A stretch of 48,624 nt of DNA from Candidatus Obscuribacterales bacterium (lineage in GTDB: Bacteria > Cyanobacteriota > Vampirovibrionia > Obscuribacterales > Obscuribacteraceae), in NCBI GenBank assembly GCA_019746975.1, contig JAIERK010000031.1:1-48624 (forward strand), given 5' to 3'. A program made the translations under genes and the position numbers. The notes below the pieces were generated by a model that made no database searches, was not told the DNA's origin, and worked only from the letters and a program-made list of their open reading frames with translations. Shown here one piece after another: positions 9,082 to 18,684 of this stretch. Positions within the stretch are counted from its first letter, which is position 1, and every line of letters starts with the position of its first letter.

Positions 9082-11607
9082 ATGGGAGACGAGAGCAACC
9101 GGCTACCAATTGATGATGTTGTCGACAAAATCGTCGGTCACATCTCTGAGACGGGCGCGCTCGTTTTAAAAGCAGAACCAGGGGCCGGGAAGACTACGAG
9201 AGTCCCGTCTGCAATTCTGGACGCGGGTTTATCGACCCTCGATGACAGACGCCACGGCAAGATTGTAGTACTGCAGCCGAGACGTATTGCGGCGCGTGCC
9301 GCGGCAGAGCGCATGTCTCGTGAGCGAGGCACTGCCCTTGGTGCCGACATCGGCTACCGCGTGCGTCATGAGGGGCGTTGCGGGCGTGATACCAGAATTC
9401 TGGTATGTACAGTCGGTGTATTCCTTAGGTGGCTGCAGGACGATCCTACCATCGAGGATGTCTCCGTCGTGATTTTCGATGAGTTCCACGAGCGCACAGT
9501 AGATGGTGATCTGGCATTGGCCCTTACCAGACAGGTTCAAGAGACGATCCGGAGTGATTTGCGAATCGTGGTAATGTCTGCCACTCTGGAGAGTGCTCCG
9601 ATCTCGAGCTACCTGGGCAATGCACCGGTTGTCGAATGTCCTGGCAGAACTTACCCGATAGAGATTGAGTACCTCAAATTTCCATCAAACGTTGCACCAG
9701 AGCGGCTGTCTGCCGAACTTGCCAGCCAAGTCCTTGGGAAGAGTGCCGGTCATCTCTTGATCTTTCAGCCGGGATTAGGTGAGATTCGAAAGACCAGGGC
9801 CATTTTAGAAGCAAGCCTACCTGAATCGGAATTCGCTCTGCTGGAGCTGTATGGTGACATGGAGCTTTCGGCTCAACAGGTCGTATTGCAGGAATCGGCC
9901 AAACGTAAAGTGATACTGGCGACTAACGTCGCAGAAACTTCGCTGACAATCGCAGGAGTCGATGCGGTTATCGACACAGGGTTGGCGCGTGTTAATCGTT
10001 TTGATCCTACAGTAGGAATCAACCGATTGGAGTTGTGTCGAATTTCCAAAGCTTCTGCCGCCCAACGCGCCGGGCGAGCTGGGCGCACAGCGCCCGGTAT
10101 CTGTCTGAGACTGTGGACAGAAAGAGAGCAGATGGCTTTCGCTGACTTCGAGAAGCCTGAGATTGAGCGGCTAGAGCTATCAGAGTCAGTACTTCAACTA
10201 ATCACGTGGGGAGAGAAAGACATCTATGCGTTTCCCTGGTTCGAGCCGCCTCCGTTGGAAGCGCTCGATAGGGCCTTGCAACTACTGGAGCGCCTCGGAG
10301 CGATCCGTTCTGGCAAGTTGACCGACCTTGGTCGGGCGATGGCTCAGCTTCCCCTCCAGCCGCGTCTGGCTTGTTTGTTGCTTACCGGAGCTCGGATGGG
10401 TCAGGTGAAACGCACTGCGCTTTGTGCGGCGCTTCTTTCCGAGCGACCGCCATTTCGAAATCAAGATGTGGTCGTTGCCGCTCACCATACCGAGTCTGAT
10501 GTGCTGGAGCAGGTTAGGGCCTTGGAAGCCTACTCAGAGGACAAGAATTCAGTCGATTCGATAATGGGCGAAATCCTGCCGGGTCCGGCGAAGCATGTAC
10601 TGCGTGCGGCTGCGCAGTTAACTCGACTGGTTATTGAACAGGGGCATTCTGAAGCAATCCCACTGTCCGATACCGCATCTGGTGACATTGTCTTGCAATC
10701 TATTTTGGCTGCATTCCCCGATCGAATTTGCAATCGCCGTCAACCGAAAGACACTCGTGGTGTAATGGTAGGCGGCCGTGGTGTCAAGTTGTCGGATCAA
10801 TCGACAGTGTTAGATGCACAACTATTCGCCGCTGTAGACTTGATCGACCTCAACAAACCGGAACTATCCGTACGAAGAGCGTCGTCCGTCCAGCGAGACT
10901 GGCTTCCGGACGGTCTTATGACTTCCTCTGTCGAGGTGGAGTTCGATAAGTCGAGAGAAAAGGTCGTCGCCTTCAAGCGAACACGATTTTGCGATCTATT
11001 GTTAGACGAGGTGATCACGAGGATTCCTCCCGATGTCGATCCCGGAGCCGTATTGGCAGAGTCTATCGCCACCGGATACGATATTGAATCGCTGGTAGAC
11101 GATTCGGTTCGAGAGCTCCTGTTGAGAATTGCATTTTTACGAGAGTGGGTACCAGAGCTAGATTTGCCGGAGTACGGAGAAAGCCCCTGGCAGAAGTTAC
11201 TGCCGCTCTGGTGTTGTGGAGCGACCAGCCTTTCTGATCTGCAACCTGCTGCCCTGACTCAATTGATTGAGAGTAATTTGACGCGAGATCAGTATGTCGC
11301 CCTTGATAAAGAAGCACCCCAGTTCATCGGATTACCGAACGGGCGAAAGTCGAAATTGACATATCAAGACGGTAAAGCGCCGATACTGTCTGCTCGCATA
11401 CAAGACTTTTTGGGGATGACCAATACTCCACGAATTGCTCGTTCGCGGGTGCCTGTGACGGTGCATCTCTTAGCGCCTAACTATCGAGTTCAGCAAATCA
11501 CAGACGATTTGATGAGCTTTTGGAAAAATACATATCCTACCGTGAAGAAGGATTTGAAAGGTCGGTACCCAAAGCACTCGTGGCCGGATGATCCGTTAAA
11601 ACAGTGA
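9082..11607 (+). CDS. hrpB: ATP-dependent helicase HrpB
   Basis: This 841-residue DEAH-type helicase matches HrpB in size and order of motifs. Walker A is GAGKT at residues 34-38; motif Ia is QPRRIAARAAAERMS; motif II is DEFHER at about 133-138; motif III is SATLE. TNVAETSLTIAGVDAVIDTG and QRAGRAGRTAPG form motifs V and VI of the second RecA domain. The HA2-like middle region follows, and the C-terminal HrpB domain ends with KGRYPKHSWPDDP, typical of the family. It is expected to bind and remodel nucleic acid using ATP; its physiological role is poorly defined even in well-studied bacteria. It stands alone, with no obvious operon partner. Confidence 0.95.
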   Translation: MGDESNRLPIDDVVDKIVGHISETGALVLKAEPGAGKTTRVPSAILDAGLSTLDDRRHGKIVVLQPRRIAARAAAERMSRERGTALGADIGYRVRHEGRCGRDTRILVCTVGVFLRWLQDDPTIEDVSVVIFDEFHERTVDGDLALALTRQVQETIRSDLRIVVMSATLESAPISSYLGNAPVVECPGRTYPIEIEYLKFPSNVAPERLSAELASQVLGKSAGHLLIFQPGLGEIRKTRAILEASLPESEFALLELYGDMELSAQQVVLQESAKRKVILATNVAETSLTIAGVDAVIDTGLARVNRFDPTVGINRLELCRISKASAAQRAGRAGRTAPGICLRLWTEREQMAFADFEKPEIERLELSESVLQLITWGEKDIYAFPWFEPPPLEALDRALQLLERLGAIRSGKLTDLGRAMAQLPLQPRLACLLLTGARMGQVKRTALCAALLSERPPFRNQDVVVAAHHTESDVLEQVRALEAYSEDKNSVDSIMGEILPGPAKHVLRAAAQLTRLVIEQGHSEAIPLSDTASGDIVLQSILAAFPDRICNRRQPKDTRGVMVGGRGVKLSDQSTVLDAQLFAAVDLIDLNKPELSVRRASSVQRDWLPDGLMTSSVEVEFDKSREKVVAFKRTRFCDLLLDEVITRIPPDVDPGAVLAESIATGYDIESLVDDSVRELLLRIAFLREWVPELDLPEYGESPWQKLLPLWCCGATSLSDLQPAALTQLIESNLTRDQYVALDKEAPQFIGLPNGRKSKLTYQDGKAPILSARIQDFLGMTNTPRIARSRVPVTVHLLAPNYRVQQITDDLMSFWKNTYPTVKKDLKGRYPKHSWPDDPLKQ

Positions 11608-11727
11608 TTACTGATTTTGTTGAAGCCTTAACGTCTCAACCGTTCTCCAGCACCGCGTTGCTGGCATCTATCGTTCGCGAATCGAGTGGTTGGCTGAAAG
11701 TCCGAGATCATTTTGACTGTTGCGCAA

Positions 11728-11748
11728 AGATTCGGCCTTCCCGAATCT
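11728..11748. other. Perfect stem-loop between convergent genes
   Basis: AGATTCGG and CCGAATCT form an 8-bp perfect stem with a 5-base loop, 120 bases after hrpB. No T-run follows on either strand, so it is at best a weak terminator. Confidence 0.4.
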
Positions 11749-11752
11749 CGAG

Positions 11753-11811
11753 ATTGCCTTAGCTCGGCATCGCCTTAGCTCTACATCGCCTTTGCTCTAG
11801 ATCGCCTCCTG
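11753..11811. repeat. Tandem repeat, 16-bp unit, about 3.7 copies
   Basis: Units begin at 11753, 11769, 11785 and 11801 with the pattern ATCGCCTTAGCTCTAC and small changes; the last is partial. It lies between the convergent hrpB and crotonase genes and is not in a supported gene. Confidence 0.75.
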
Positions 11812-11847
11812 CGGTAGCACATGGTAGATCAGAAATTCAGGGACGAT

Positions 11848-12645
11848 TCAACACTTGGCGGGCTTTGATGCCGTGTTCTTCCATCTCGGGGCACGCTTCT
11901 CCAGGAATGCCGATATCCCTTCCTGTGCGTCGTCCGCGAGCGCATTGTCGACCATCGCGTTTTTGGCGAGTCTGTACGCCTCCGGATAATCATGCGGAAG
12001 CTGCTCGTAATATGCTGCTTTGCCAGTTGCAAGAGTGGCAGCGCTAGCGTTGATGATTTGCTTCGCCAGATTCATCGTCGTGGTTGCAAGAGTATCTTGC
12101 GTTGTCACCTTGTTAACCAAACCAATTTGCTCTGCCTTATCGGCACTTAAGGAATGTCCGGTAAGCAGCATCTCCATTGCCTTCTTTGGTGGAATTGTAC
12201 GAGATAACGCTACGGCGGGAGTTGTGCAAAAGAGACCGATTTTGACTCCTGGAGTTGCGAAGGTAGCATTATCGGATGCCACAACCAGATCGCAACTAGC
12301 GACGAGCTGGCAGCCTGCTGCCGTCGCGATGCCTTGTACCTGTGCGATGACCGGTTGCGGCAGTTTGCGAATCGCTTCCATCACATCAACACAGAGTTGG
12401 AACAGAGATGTGTACTCTTCCTTATGGCGACCAACCAGTTCTCGAAGATCGTGTCCAGAACTGAATACTGGTCCGTTCGCTCTCAGTATTACCGCCTGGA
12501 TATCGCTGTTGTCCGCAATTTGTTGAAGCTTTTCCAGTAATTGTTGAAGCACCGCCCGTGATAGCGCATTGCGCTTTTCTGGATTGTTGAGAGTCAGGAG
12601 GGCAACGCCATCCGCAATTTCTAGTAGCACTAAACTTTCGCTCAC
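11848..12645 (-). CDS. Enoyl-CoA hydratase/isomerase family protein, ECHDC3-like
   Basis: This 265-residue crotonase-fold protein has the substrate oxyanion-hole segments FSSGHDLREL (about 61-70) and GIATAAGCQLVASCDL (105-120), followed by FATPGVKIGLFCTTPAVAL. That series closely matches my memory of ECHDC3-type proteins. The usual catalytic glutamates of enoyl-CoA hydratase are not evident, so hydratase activity is doubtful; acyl-CoA binding or another crotonase reaction is possible. A GTG start is used, with GGAGAGG five bases before it. It is followed 35 bases upstream by the DUF899 gene on the same strand, which may share a transcript. Confidence 0.85.
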   Translation of the reverse strand: MSESLVLLEIADGVALLTLNNPEKRNALSRAVLQQLLEKLQQIADNSDIQAVILRANGPVFSSGHDLRELVGRHKEEYTSLFQLCVDVMEAIRKLPQPVIAQVQGIATAAGCQLVASCDLVVASDNATFATPGVKIGLFCTTPAVALSRTIPPKKAMEMLLTGHSLSADKAEQIGLVNKVTTQDTLATTTMNLAKQIINASAATLATGKAAYYEQLPHDYPEAYRLAKNAMVDNALADDAQEGISAFLEKRAPRWKNTASKPAKC

Positions 12646-12680
12646 GGTTCCTCTCCTGTTCTCTGTTTCTAGAGTAAGCC

Positions 12681-13439
12681 TCAGTCCGACTTCCTTCCGG
12701 CAAGCAGCTCCACATAGATATCCTTGAATGATTCATCGCCGTATTTGTCGTGGTGGCGTACCCACTCCATACCATAGACGAGCCCGTCCTCATCGCGTCC
12801 TTTCGGCACAACGTCGAGCAGATCGTAGACAGTAAGGTATTTCTCCAGACCACGTGCAAAACATGAATAAGTATGAAATATCGTGCCGTCCTCGTCTTTA
12901 TAGAAGACGCTCATCCCAGGACCTTCAGTAGAAGGGAATGCTGGGATCATTCCGTAGTTGTAGTAAACTTCTTTTTGTTCTTTGAGATCACCAGGGAATG
13001 AAACATTGAAGTCGATATTGAAATCGGAATCATTTGATGAAACCCATTTGAACGACCAGCCCATGCGCTTTCTAAATGCTTCAAGTCTATCGATTGGTGC
13101 TCTGGAAATTGTCACCATATTCACATCGCGCTGTTTTAAATGGACGAGCGAAGGTTCGTAGTGGTCCGCGATTAGCGAACACGATTTACACCCTTCGGTC
13201 CAGTCAGGTTGGAACATGAAGTGGTAAACAATGAGCTGGCTCTTTCCTTCAAATAGATCGGAAAGAGTTTCCTTCGCTTTTGTCCCTTGAAAAACATACT
13301 CTTTGTCTATCTTTACCCAGGGAAGCTCTTGGCGTTGTTTCGTCAATTGGTCCTTCAATTTGGTCATTTCTTTTTCCTGAACGAGCAGTTTTTTTCGTTC
13401 GGCAATCCATTCTTCCTTTGATACAACTTTATTTTTCAC
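12681..13439 (-). CDS. DUF899 family, thioredoxin-like protein
   Basis: This 252-residue protein matches the DUF899 family: N-terminal VSKEEWIAERKKLLVQEKEMTKLKDQL, then the thioredoxin-like core with LIVYHFMFQPDWTEGCKSCSLIADH and VTISRAPIDRLEAFRKRMGW. The CKSC pair sits where thioredoxin-fold proteins carry a redox-active CXXC. The C-terminal part (DGTIFHTYSCFARGLEKYLTVYDLLDVVPKGRDEDG) is also typical. Members are cytoplasmic and uncharacterised; a redox role is inference from fold and the CXXC. It lies 35 bases upstream of the crotonase gene, same strand. Confidence 0.9.
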   Translation of the reverse strand: MKNKVVSKEEWIAERKKLLVQEKEMTKLKDQLTKQRQELPWVKIDKEYVFQGTKAKETLSDLFEGKSQLIVYHFMFQPDWTEGCKSCSLIADHYEPSLVHLKQRDVNMVTISRAPIDRLEAFRKRMGWSFKWVSSNDSDFNIDFNVSFPGDLKEQKEVYYNYGMIPAFPSTEGPGMSVFYKDEDGTIFHTYSCFARGLEKYLTVYDLLDVVPKGRDEDGLVYGMEWVRHHDKYGDESFKDIYVELLAGRKSD

Positions 13440-13468
13440 AATCGTTTTCCTCTTGGTTTATCTTATCA

Positions 13469-13492
13469 TCGGGCTCATTCTGGAGAGCCCGA
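13469..13492. other. Perfect 8-bp stem-loop
   Basis: TCGGGCTC and GAGCCCGA pair around an 8-base loop, between the end of the serine-hydrolase gene and the start of the DUF899 gene (both minus). It has no T-run, so a terminator role is only possible. Confidence 0.4.
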
Positions 13493-13509
13493 GCGAGTTT
13501 CCTAAAAAT

Positions 13510-15015
13510 TTATTGCGCATCTCTTTTCAGAAGACCAAACGACTCGGTCGCGAGCTGGGTGGGCTTGCCGTCGGGACCGAGAGTGAACGTCACTTCTTCG
13601 GGAAGCGAGATTCGTCCTTCCGGCCAGGCAAGCATGAAAGTATCGTATCCCACGTGTGTGAGAGGTCCGGTCATCTGATTCGGACCGGCTTTCCACTTCA
13701 GGCGTGACGAATCCTCAAAGATCTGCACTGTTCCGTACAACTCGTTTTTGTACTCTCCGGTATAACCCTTGAGAGGTAGCGTCGGTGCTGACGTCGGTTT
13801 TGCAGCGCTGTTTTGTTGGAACATCTTCTGGATGTCGTCATTCGATTTGCTGATCGCCGCCTGCAGATCCGTATCTGAAGGTGCCACCATTTTGTCGAGT
13901 ATGAAAGCTCTAATTGCCTCAGGAAGAACTGTAAGATTTTGATTTGCCATAACACAAACGCCAATTTTCTTGTCTGGTACAAGCATCACGACTGTGCGCA
14001 CACCAGTTCGTGCCCCACCTTTTTCTAAGATCTCGTGTCCCTTGTAGTGATAAATCCCCCAGCCCAAACCATAGCTGAGGCCCGAATGGTCATCAACTGG
14101 CGGTAGTTCGGAGAAGGTCGGTTCATCAACCATCGCCGGTGTGTGCATGGCTCGAATACTCTCTTTAGAGATAATCTGACGGTCATTGATTTTGCCGCCA
14201 TTGAGTTGCATCTGCATCCAGCGACCCATGTCCTTGGCGGTCGAATTTATGCATCCGGCGGGACCGAATGTATCGCTGCTGTCCCACGGCACAACTTTTG
14301 ATCCGCCCTGAGGCAGTGGGGAATGAGCAGCTGCGACGTTTTCCTTCGAATAGTCTTTCGCAGAAACCCCGGATCTGCTCATCGAAAGAGGCTGAAATAT
14401 CTCCTTTTTGATGAGATTTTCGTAAGTGTCTCCTCCCAGTTTTGCAGCGAGCATGCCTGCGATAACGAACCCGGGATTCGAGTAGTTAGCTTTCTCCCTG
14501 AAACTACAAGCCGGCTCTATGAATCTAAACTTGTGTAAGCATTCCGTTCGCTCGAAGCCAAGCGCCTCGAGATTGTCCCCGGTGAAGGCTGGTAACCCGG
14601 TTCGATGTGCGAGTAAATCCTTTGGCGTGGTCATACGTGTGGCGTACTCGTCTTTCAGCGCAAATTCCGGGAGGAAATCCATCACGTGATCGTTCCAACC
14701 GATCTTATGTCTATCGACCATGATAGCCACAAGCGCTGCGGTGAATGGCTTGCTGTTGGAAGCTAGCATGAAAAGCGTGTCCGCGTCGGTGACATCGGGC
14801 TTATCCACACTGCGCACGCCGTATCCGCGTGCAAAGACTTTCTCTCCTTCGACGACGGTCACTGCGGCTCCAGGGACGTTGTACTGCTTCATCGCTTTGT
14901 TGACGAAGTCGTCGAGGTCCGATGGAATCTCTGCTTGAGCTGGAATCTCACAAACTATGCAGAGCGCAATCGTCGCGAAGATTCGACTAAATAGTGTTAG
15001 ACCAGTACTTTTCAT
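13510..15015 (-). CDS. Exported serine hydrolase, beta-lactamase/PBP4-like fold
   Basis: The protein (501 residues from this start) has a Sec signal, MKSTGLTLFSRIFATIALCI, ending near AQA. The catalytic Ser-x-x-Lys is SNSK (Ser86, Lys89), the second element is YSN (Tyr178), and the third motif reads EKGGARTG instead of the usual HxG or KTG. The region after the catalytic domain (about 390-500) resembles the DUF3471-type C-terminal domain. Such proteins are esterases, D-aminopeptidases or carboxypeptidases, not usually true beta-lactamases. An ATG ten codons upstream (15045) is in frame; neither start has a clear Shine-Dalgarno, and the shorter form gives the better signal peptide. Confidence 0.85.
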   Translation of the reverse strand: MKSTGLTLFSRIFATIALCIVCEIPAQAEIPSDLDDFVNKAMKQYNVPGAAVTVVEGEKVFARGYGVRSVDKPDVTDADTLFMLASNSKPFTAALVAIMVDRHKIGWNDHVMDFLPEFALKDEYATRMTTPKDLLAHRTGLPAFTGDNLEALGFERTECLHKFRFIEPACSFREKANYSNPGFVIAGMLAAKLGGDTYENLIKKEIFQPLSMSRSGVSAKDYSKENVAAAHSPLPQGGSKVVPWDSSDTFGPAGCINSTAKDMGRWMQMQLNGGKINDRQIISKESIRAMHTPAMVDEPTFSELPPVDDHSGLSYGLGWGIYHYKGHEILEKGGARTGVRTVVMLVPDKKIGVCVMANQNLTVLPEAIRAFILDKMVAPSDTDLQAAISKSNDDIQKMFQQNSAAKPTSAPTLPLKGYTGEYKNELYGTVQIFEDSSRLKWKAGPNQMTGPLTHVGYDTFMLAWPEGRISLPEEVTFTLGPDGKPTQLATESFGLLKRDAQ

Positions 15016-15185
15016 CGATGAAACCACATGACATTTGCCGGGCACGAATAACGTAGTCCCTGATTCTATGCTCTTGCTAAGCGTTCATCCAGTCACTTGC
15101 TTAGTTTGATGTAAACATGTCACAGATTTTCGAGGAAACGTGGAGGAACCATGGCAACGCAGTCGTCAATCAATATGGATATATG

Positions 15186-16634
15186 CTAGAACGGCAACTG
15201 CGTGGTGCTGAGCTTTTTTTCGAGGGCATCGAGACTGTCCAACCGGGACTGCATTATCTGCGCTGGTAACAGCCCTTGTTGTTCGAGGCGCCTTACTCTG
15301 AGCGTGCCCTTCACGGCGGTGTATGGCGTGTATGTTATAGCGAATCCTTGCCCGGGAATTTGTGGAATTCGACCCGCGAATAACAGATTCGCCGTAACAT
15401 CTCGTTGAGTTCGATAGCCGTAAAACGCCGTCGTCGCCATTATTGAGCCCACGAGACCGGTCAAACCGATTAGCGGACCCGACATCGATTGTTGCTGTGC
15501 AATCTGGCGGTAGCGATTGATCTCTCGCGTTTCGCGATCGAGATGTTCGTCCAATTTAAGCGAGCGGTCGCTTAAGTAGATCGCTTCCTGCAAAACCTTC
15601 ATTTGACGCTCTTCGGGACTCTTCTGCATCTCCGCGGCCATGAGCTCGTTTAACGCATCGGCTGGCGCAACAATCTTTGGTCCGATTGGAATTTCTCTCA
15701 GAAGTTTTCGCTTCTGATGTTTTCGCACCGCATAGCCAAGAACCATGCTGAGGAGCGGATTGACGGTCGCTGCTGAGTTTGCCACCAGACCCGATATCGC
15801 GGCTGCGCCTCCGAGGTGTGGGCGGCGAAAGCCATTCAGCCCGATTATCGTGGATCCGACTCGGGTAAAATTTTGCAGTGCGTCTACAGTGTAAAAGGTA
15901 TTCTCGCGCCAGGCCTGGTCTCTCGAGTGGCTACTCCAGTTGTGGAACTCTACGATCAGCTGTTGTCGAATTCGTCTGAGTAGGACTGCTTCTATGTCAA
16001 AGATCTTTCGTCTTGGCTGGGCAATATTTTTGTCCACTAGATCCTCTCGCTCATCAAGCAGTTTGTCGGTTTTATCACTCAATTCTTTTATTGTGGACAT
16101 GGACGACCCGACAGAATAGCCCTGCTTCCGCGCATTCATCATTACCCAGGTGTTCTGCGCGAGCTCCAGGCTGGAAGCGGTTCCACTAATAGAACTTCCG
16201 ACTAAAGCGAGATTCAAGACTTTCCGCAGTTCGTCAATTTGCACTGTCTTTGGATCGCGGAGCGCTCGCACTCTCTGGTTCATATCTACTAGGGTTGCTC
16301 CAAATGAGACTGAAGTTCCTGATTCTCTCGTTGCCGGGTATGTGAATGCACGCCATCGTTGGTGATGATTAGCTGCCTGGTGAAAGTGAATATTGAAGCG
16401 CGCGAATTTGATGAAGTTCAAAACAAGTTGTCTGTCGATCTCGTCTATTCGCTTCACCGCATCAGCGACTTCATCAGAAGGTTTTTTGATTTGCGAATTC
16501 AAGTTGGTGGCATCAACATCCTGTGCCAGCACCTGCCCACCACACGTTGATTGGACGACTATGCACATTGAGATAAGCAGAATCCTCTCTGCATTAAGCC
16601 CGCGATTCGATGCTTTTTCGGTTCCTTGGCTCAT
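15186..16634 (-). CDS. Unknown exported or membrane protein
   Basis: This 482-residue protein is not recognised. It has a hydrophobic segment at about 17-37 preceded by a long polar N-terminus, consistent with a signal peptide or anchor. Two further hydrophobic segments are at roughly 274-302 (LGGAAAISGLVANSAATVNP) and 385-407. Between them lie charged helical stretches likely to form coiled coil (around 185-225 and 335-380). That layout suggests a periplasmic or inner-membrane protein with two membrane hairpins. No catalytic motif is visible. It stands alone between inverted-repeat signals. Confidence 0.75.
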   Translation of the reverse strand: MSQGTEKASNRGLNAERILLISMCIVVQSTCGGQVLAQDVDATNLNSQIKKPSDEVADAVKRIDEIDRQLVLNFIKFARFNIHFHQAANHHQRWRAFTYPATRESGTSVSFGATLVDMNQRVRALRDPKTVQIDELRKVLNLALVGSSISGTASSLELAQNTWVMMNARKQGYSVGSSMSTIKELSDKTDKLLDEREDLVDKNIAQPRRKIFDIEAVLLRRIRQQLIVEFHNWSSHSRDQAWRENTFYTVDALQNFTRVGSTIIGLNGFRRPHLGGAAAISGLVANSAATVNPLLSMVLGYAVRKHQKRKLLREIPIGPKIVAPADALNELMAAEMQKSPEERQMKVLQEAIYLSDRSLKLDEHLDRETREINRYRQIAQQQSMSGPLIGLTGLVGSIMATTAFYGYRTQRDVTANLLFAGRIPQIPGQGFAITYTPYTAVKGTLRVRRLEQQGLLPAQIMQSRLDSLDALEKKLSTTQLPF

Positions 16635-16801
16635 ACTCGTGCTCGAAGTGGCAAGCAGTCTGCCTGATTATAGATTGTCCTCGAACAGTGCGTTGGGACA
16701 GGTTCTAAATTTGCATCAATCTATATGCAGTGGACATCTTTCGGCGGATTCACGCAAATGCTTTCGATGAGTTTGAGTTTTACTTGACCGTTACGAAAAG
16801 A

Positions 16802-16838
16802 AATGCGATGCCATTTTGGATGGTATCGCATTCTTTTT
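16802..16838. terminator. Stem-loop terminator, possibly bidirectional
   Basis: AATGCGATGCCAT (16802-16814) pairs with ATGGTATCGCATT (16820-16832) with one G-T-type mismatch, and is followed by a T-run on the plus strand. On the minus strand it lies 50 bases after the LRR gene and is followed by a T-rich stretch, so it probably ends the LRR transcript. Confidence 0.7.
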
Positions 16839-16886
16839 TCGCAGTGTAACTTGGTCTTGTTGCTGAATTTCCTCGACTTCGATCGA

Positions 16887-18554
16887 TTATCGTGTCTGAG
16901 AAATTTCGCAGTTCGGTATAGCGCTACGCAGCGCCTCGAGCCTCTCAGAGGAAATCTTCGAGAACGATAGATCGAGCGATTCTAGATTTTTCATTTGTTT
17001 CAAATAGTCGATAGATTTGTCCGTCAGCGCATAGCTCTCGGAAAGGTTGAGAGTAACTATCGATTTCATCTTGGCGATTGACGCTACGTCATCATCGGAC
17101 ATATCGCTCCACTTCAATGTCAATTTGGTCAACTCTTGTAATTGGTTGATGTGATGCAAGCTTTGGGGAGCGATCCTTATTGCTCTCAGATCAAGTTCGT
17201 GTAGTCCGCTCAGCGTCCCAATAGCTTTCATCCCTACTTCGTTGAATTCTCCGCCTCGGACTTTAAGTCTTCGCAGATGCTTCGCATTGGACAAATTTGC
17301 AAGACCCTGATTCGTGACTTTGCAATCCACGAGGCTCAAGTCCTCCAGGTTCGGCCGAGACTTCATTAGCTTCAATGATTCACCAGAATGCAAAATCGCC
17401 TTCGAAATGTAGAGACTCTTCAATCTGTCCATCTTGGACAGAAACGTCATGCCATTATCGGTGATGGCGTCCGTGCAATCGAGGTCAATGTGGAGATGTT
17501 CTAATTCACGCAGATTAGACAACGGCCCGAAGTCTTTGCTGTTGAGTCCAGAGGGCAGGGGGCTCCTCGGTGTCACAATGTGGGTTCTGGTTCCCCAGCC
17601 TATCGAGAGAGACTTGAGTTTGTCATGACAGCCAATTACTTCCAATGTCTGTTTTGTAATTATCGAATCGCGTACATCGAGCTTCTCCAGACCAGGTAAT
17701 CGGGAAAATAATGATTTGTATCCTCCAGGCGTCAGGGTTGAGCACGAAAGATTCAGATCTTTCAAGTTTTTCAATTCCGGAAGGTGGTCGATCGTTGTAT
17801 CGTTGGCGCTCAGATCTGACAAGTTCAGTCGTTCGACCTGAGATATGCTACCGAGTGAATTCAAGCAGATCAATGGTGACTCCTCGCCTTGAGCAGGGGC
17901 GGATAGTTTTATAGTAAGACTATTCAGACGTCGCTTCTCATCGAGTCTCCCCAGGAGTTTCGATTCAGAGTTTAGCGATTTCAGGACTCGCTCTGCGTAG
18001 TCCCCGTAGAAATCAGACCCCGGATGTTTGACACATTCTTGCAGAAGCTTGAGGCTTGCAATCTGCTTCTTGATGTTGCCGTTCTCTAGAGTCCTACTTA
18101 TAGGAATGAGCTTGGGAAGATCTATTAGTTGGAGAACTTCCGGATCGTCGAGGGTCGATCCGAAGTCGCTGACGATTCTATTGTTGGTGACAAACTTTCG
18201 AATAATATTGCGCGCGCGGATCCTGGTCTCCTGTTCTGAGCTTCCCAGCGCCTCCTTGAGCCAGGGAAGGGCACGCTGGTCTGTCAACAAGTGCTGTGAT
18301 TCCTCGCGAATTGAAAATTCATTCGAACTCAAGTTTTTTACGCTCTGAGTGAACTGAGTGCTCAACTCAGGCGAGATACCCCATGTTTTGTTCCAAGCTT
18401 CTGTAGTAAACCGTGATGATTGATTTGTCGTTTCGGCAAGAAGGGTGCGGTAATTTTTGATTTCAGAAAGGGTTTTGGTCTTGAAGCTGTAATTGTCTGA
18501 GGCGTAGAGCTGATCTAATTTTTCTGAGTAATGGGCAAGTCTGTTGATTGTCAT
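16887..18554 (-). CDS. Leucine-rich repeat protein
   Basis: This 555-residue protein has an N-terminal helical part, where residues about 75-120 (SSNEFSIREESQHLLTDQRA and RIRARNIIRKF) resemble HEAT-like repeats common in planctomycete-type proteins. It then carries about 11-12 leucine-rich repeats of the bacterial type from 239 to the end (for example LKNLKDLNLS, LEKLDVRDS, LHELDLRAI, LESLDLSFS). No signal peptide or membrane segment is clear, so it is probably cytoplasmic. It is a protein-interaction scaffold; its partner is unknown. Confidence 0.85.
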   Translation of the reverse strand: MTINRLAHYSEKLDQLYASDNYSFKTKTLSEIKNYRTLLAETTNQSSRFTTEAWNKTWGISPELSTQFTQSVKNLSSNEFSIREESQHLLTDQRALPWLKEALGSSEQETRIRARNIIRKFVTNNRIVSDFGSTLDDPEVLQLIDLPKLIPISRTLENGNIKKQIASLKLLQECVKHPGSDFYGDYAERVLKSLNSESKLLGRLDEKRRLNSLTIKLSAPAQGEESPLICLNSLGSISQVERLNLSDLSANDTTIDHLPELKNLKDLNLSCSTLTPGGYKSLFSRLPGLEKLDVRDSIITKQTLEVIGCHDKLKSLSIGWGTRTHIVTPRSPLPSGLNSKDFGPLSNLRELEHLHIDLDCTDAITDNGMTFLSKMDRLKSLYISKAILHSGESLKLMKSRPNLEDLSLVDCKVTNQGLANLSNAKHLRRLKVRGGEFNEVGMKAIGTLSGLHELDLRAIRIAPQSLHHINQLQELTKLTLKWSDMSDDDVASIAKMKSIVTLNLSESYALTDKSIDYLKQMKNLESLDLSFSKISSERLEALRSAIPNCEISQTR

Positions 18555-18684
18555 TGTGTACCCGTTGACTGATCGGGGTTGCTTCGTGTTTGTATTTATT
18601 GCACGGGTTCGTTAGATTTTTGTGAAATGGACCATGTTGTTCGGTTCGAGCTATCCTATAGTTGAAAAAACGACCGGAGACCGA

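Noticed and set aside
18640..18665. GGTTCGAGCTATCC as a tRNA T-arm
   Set aside because: No anticodon arm, acceptor stem or CCA-like end can be built around it.
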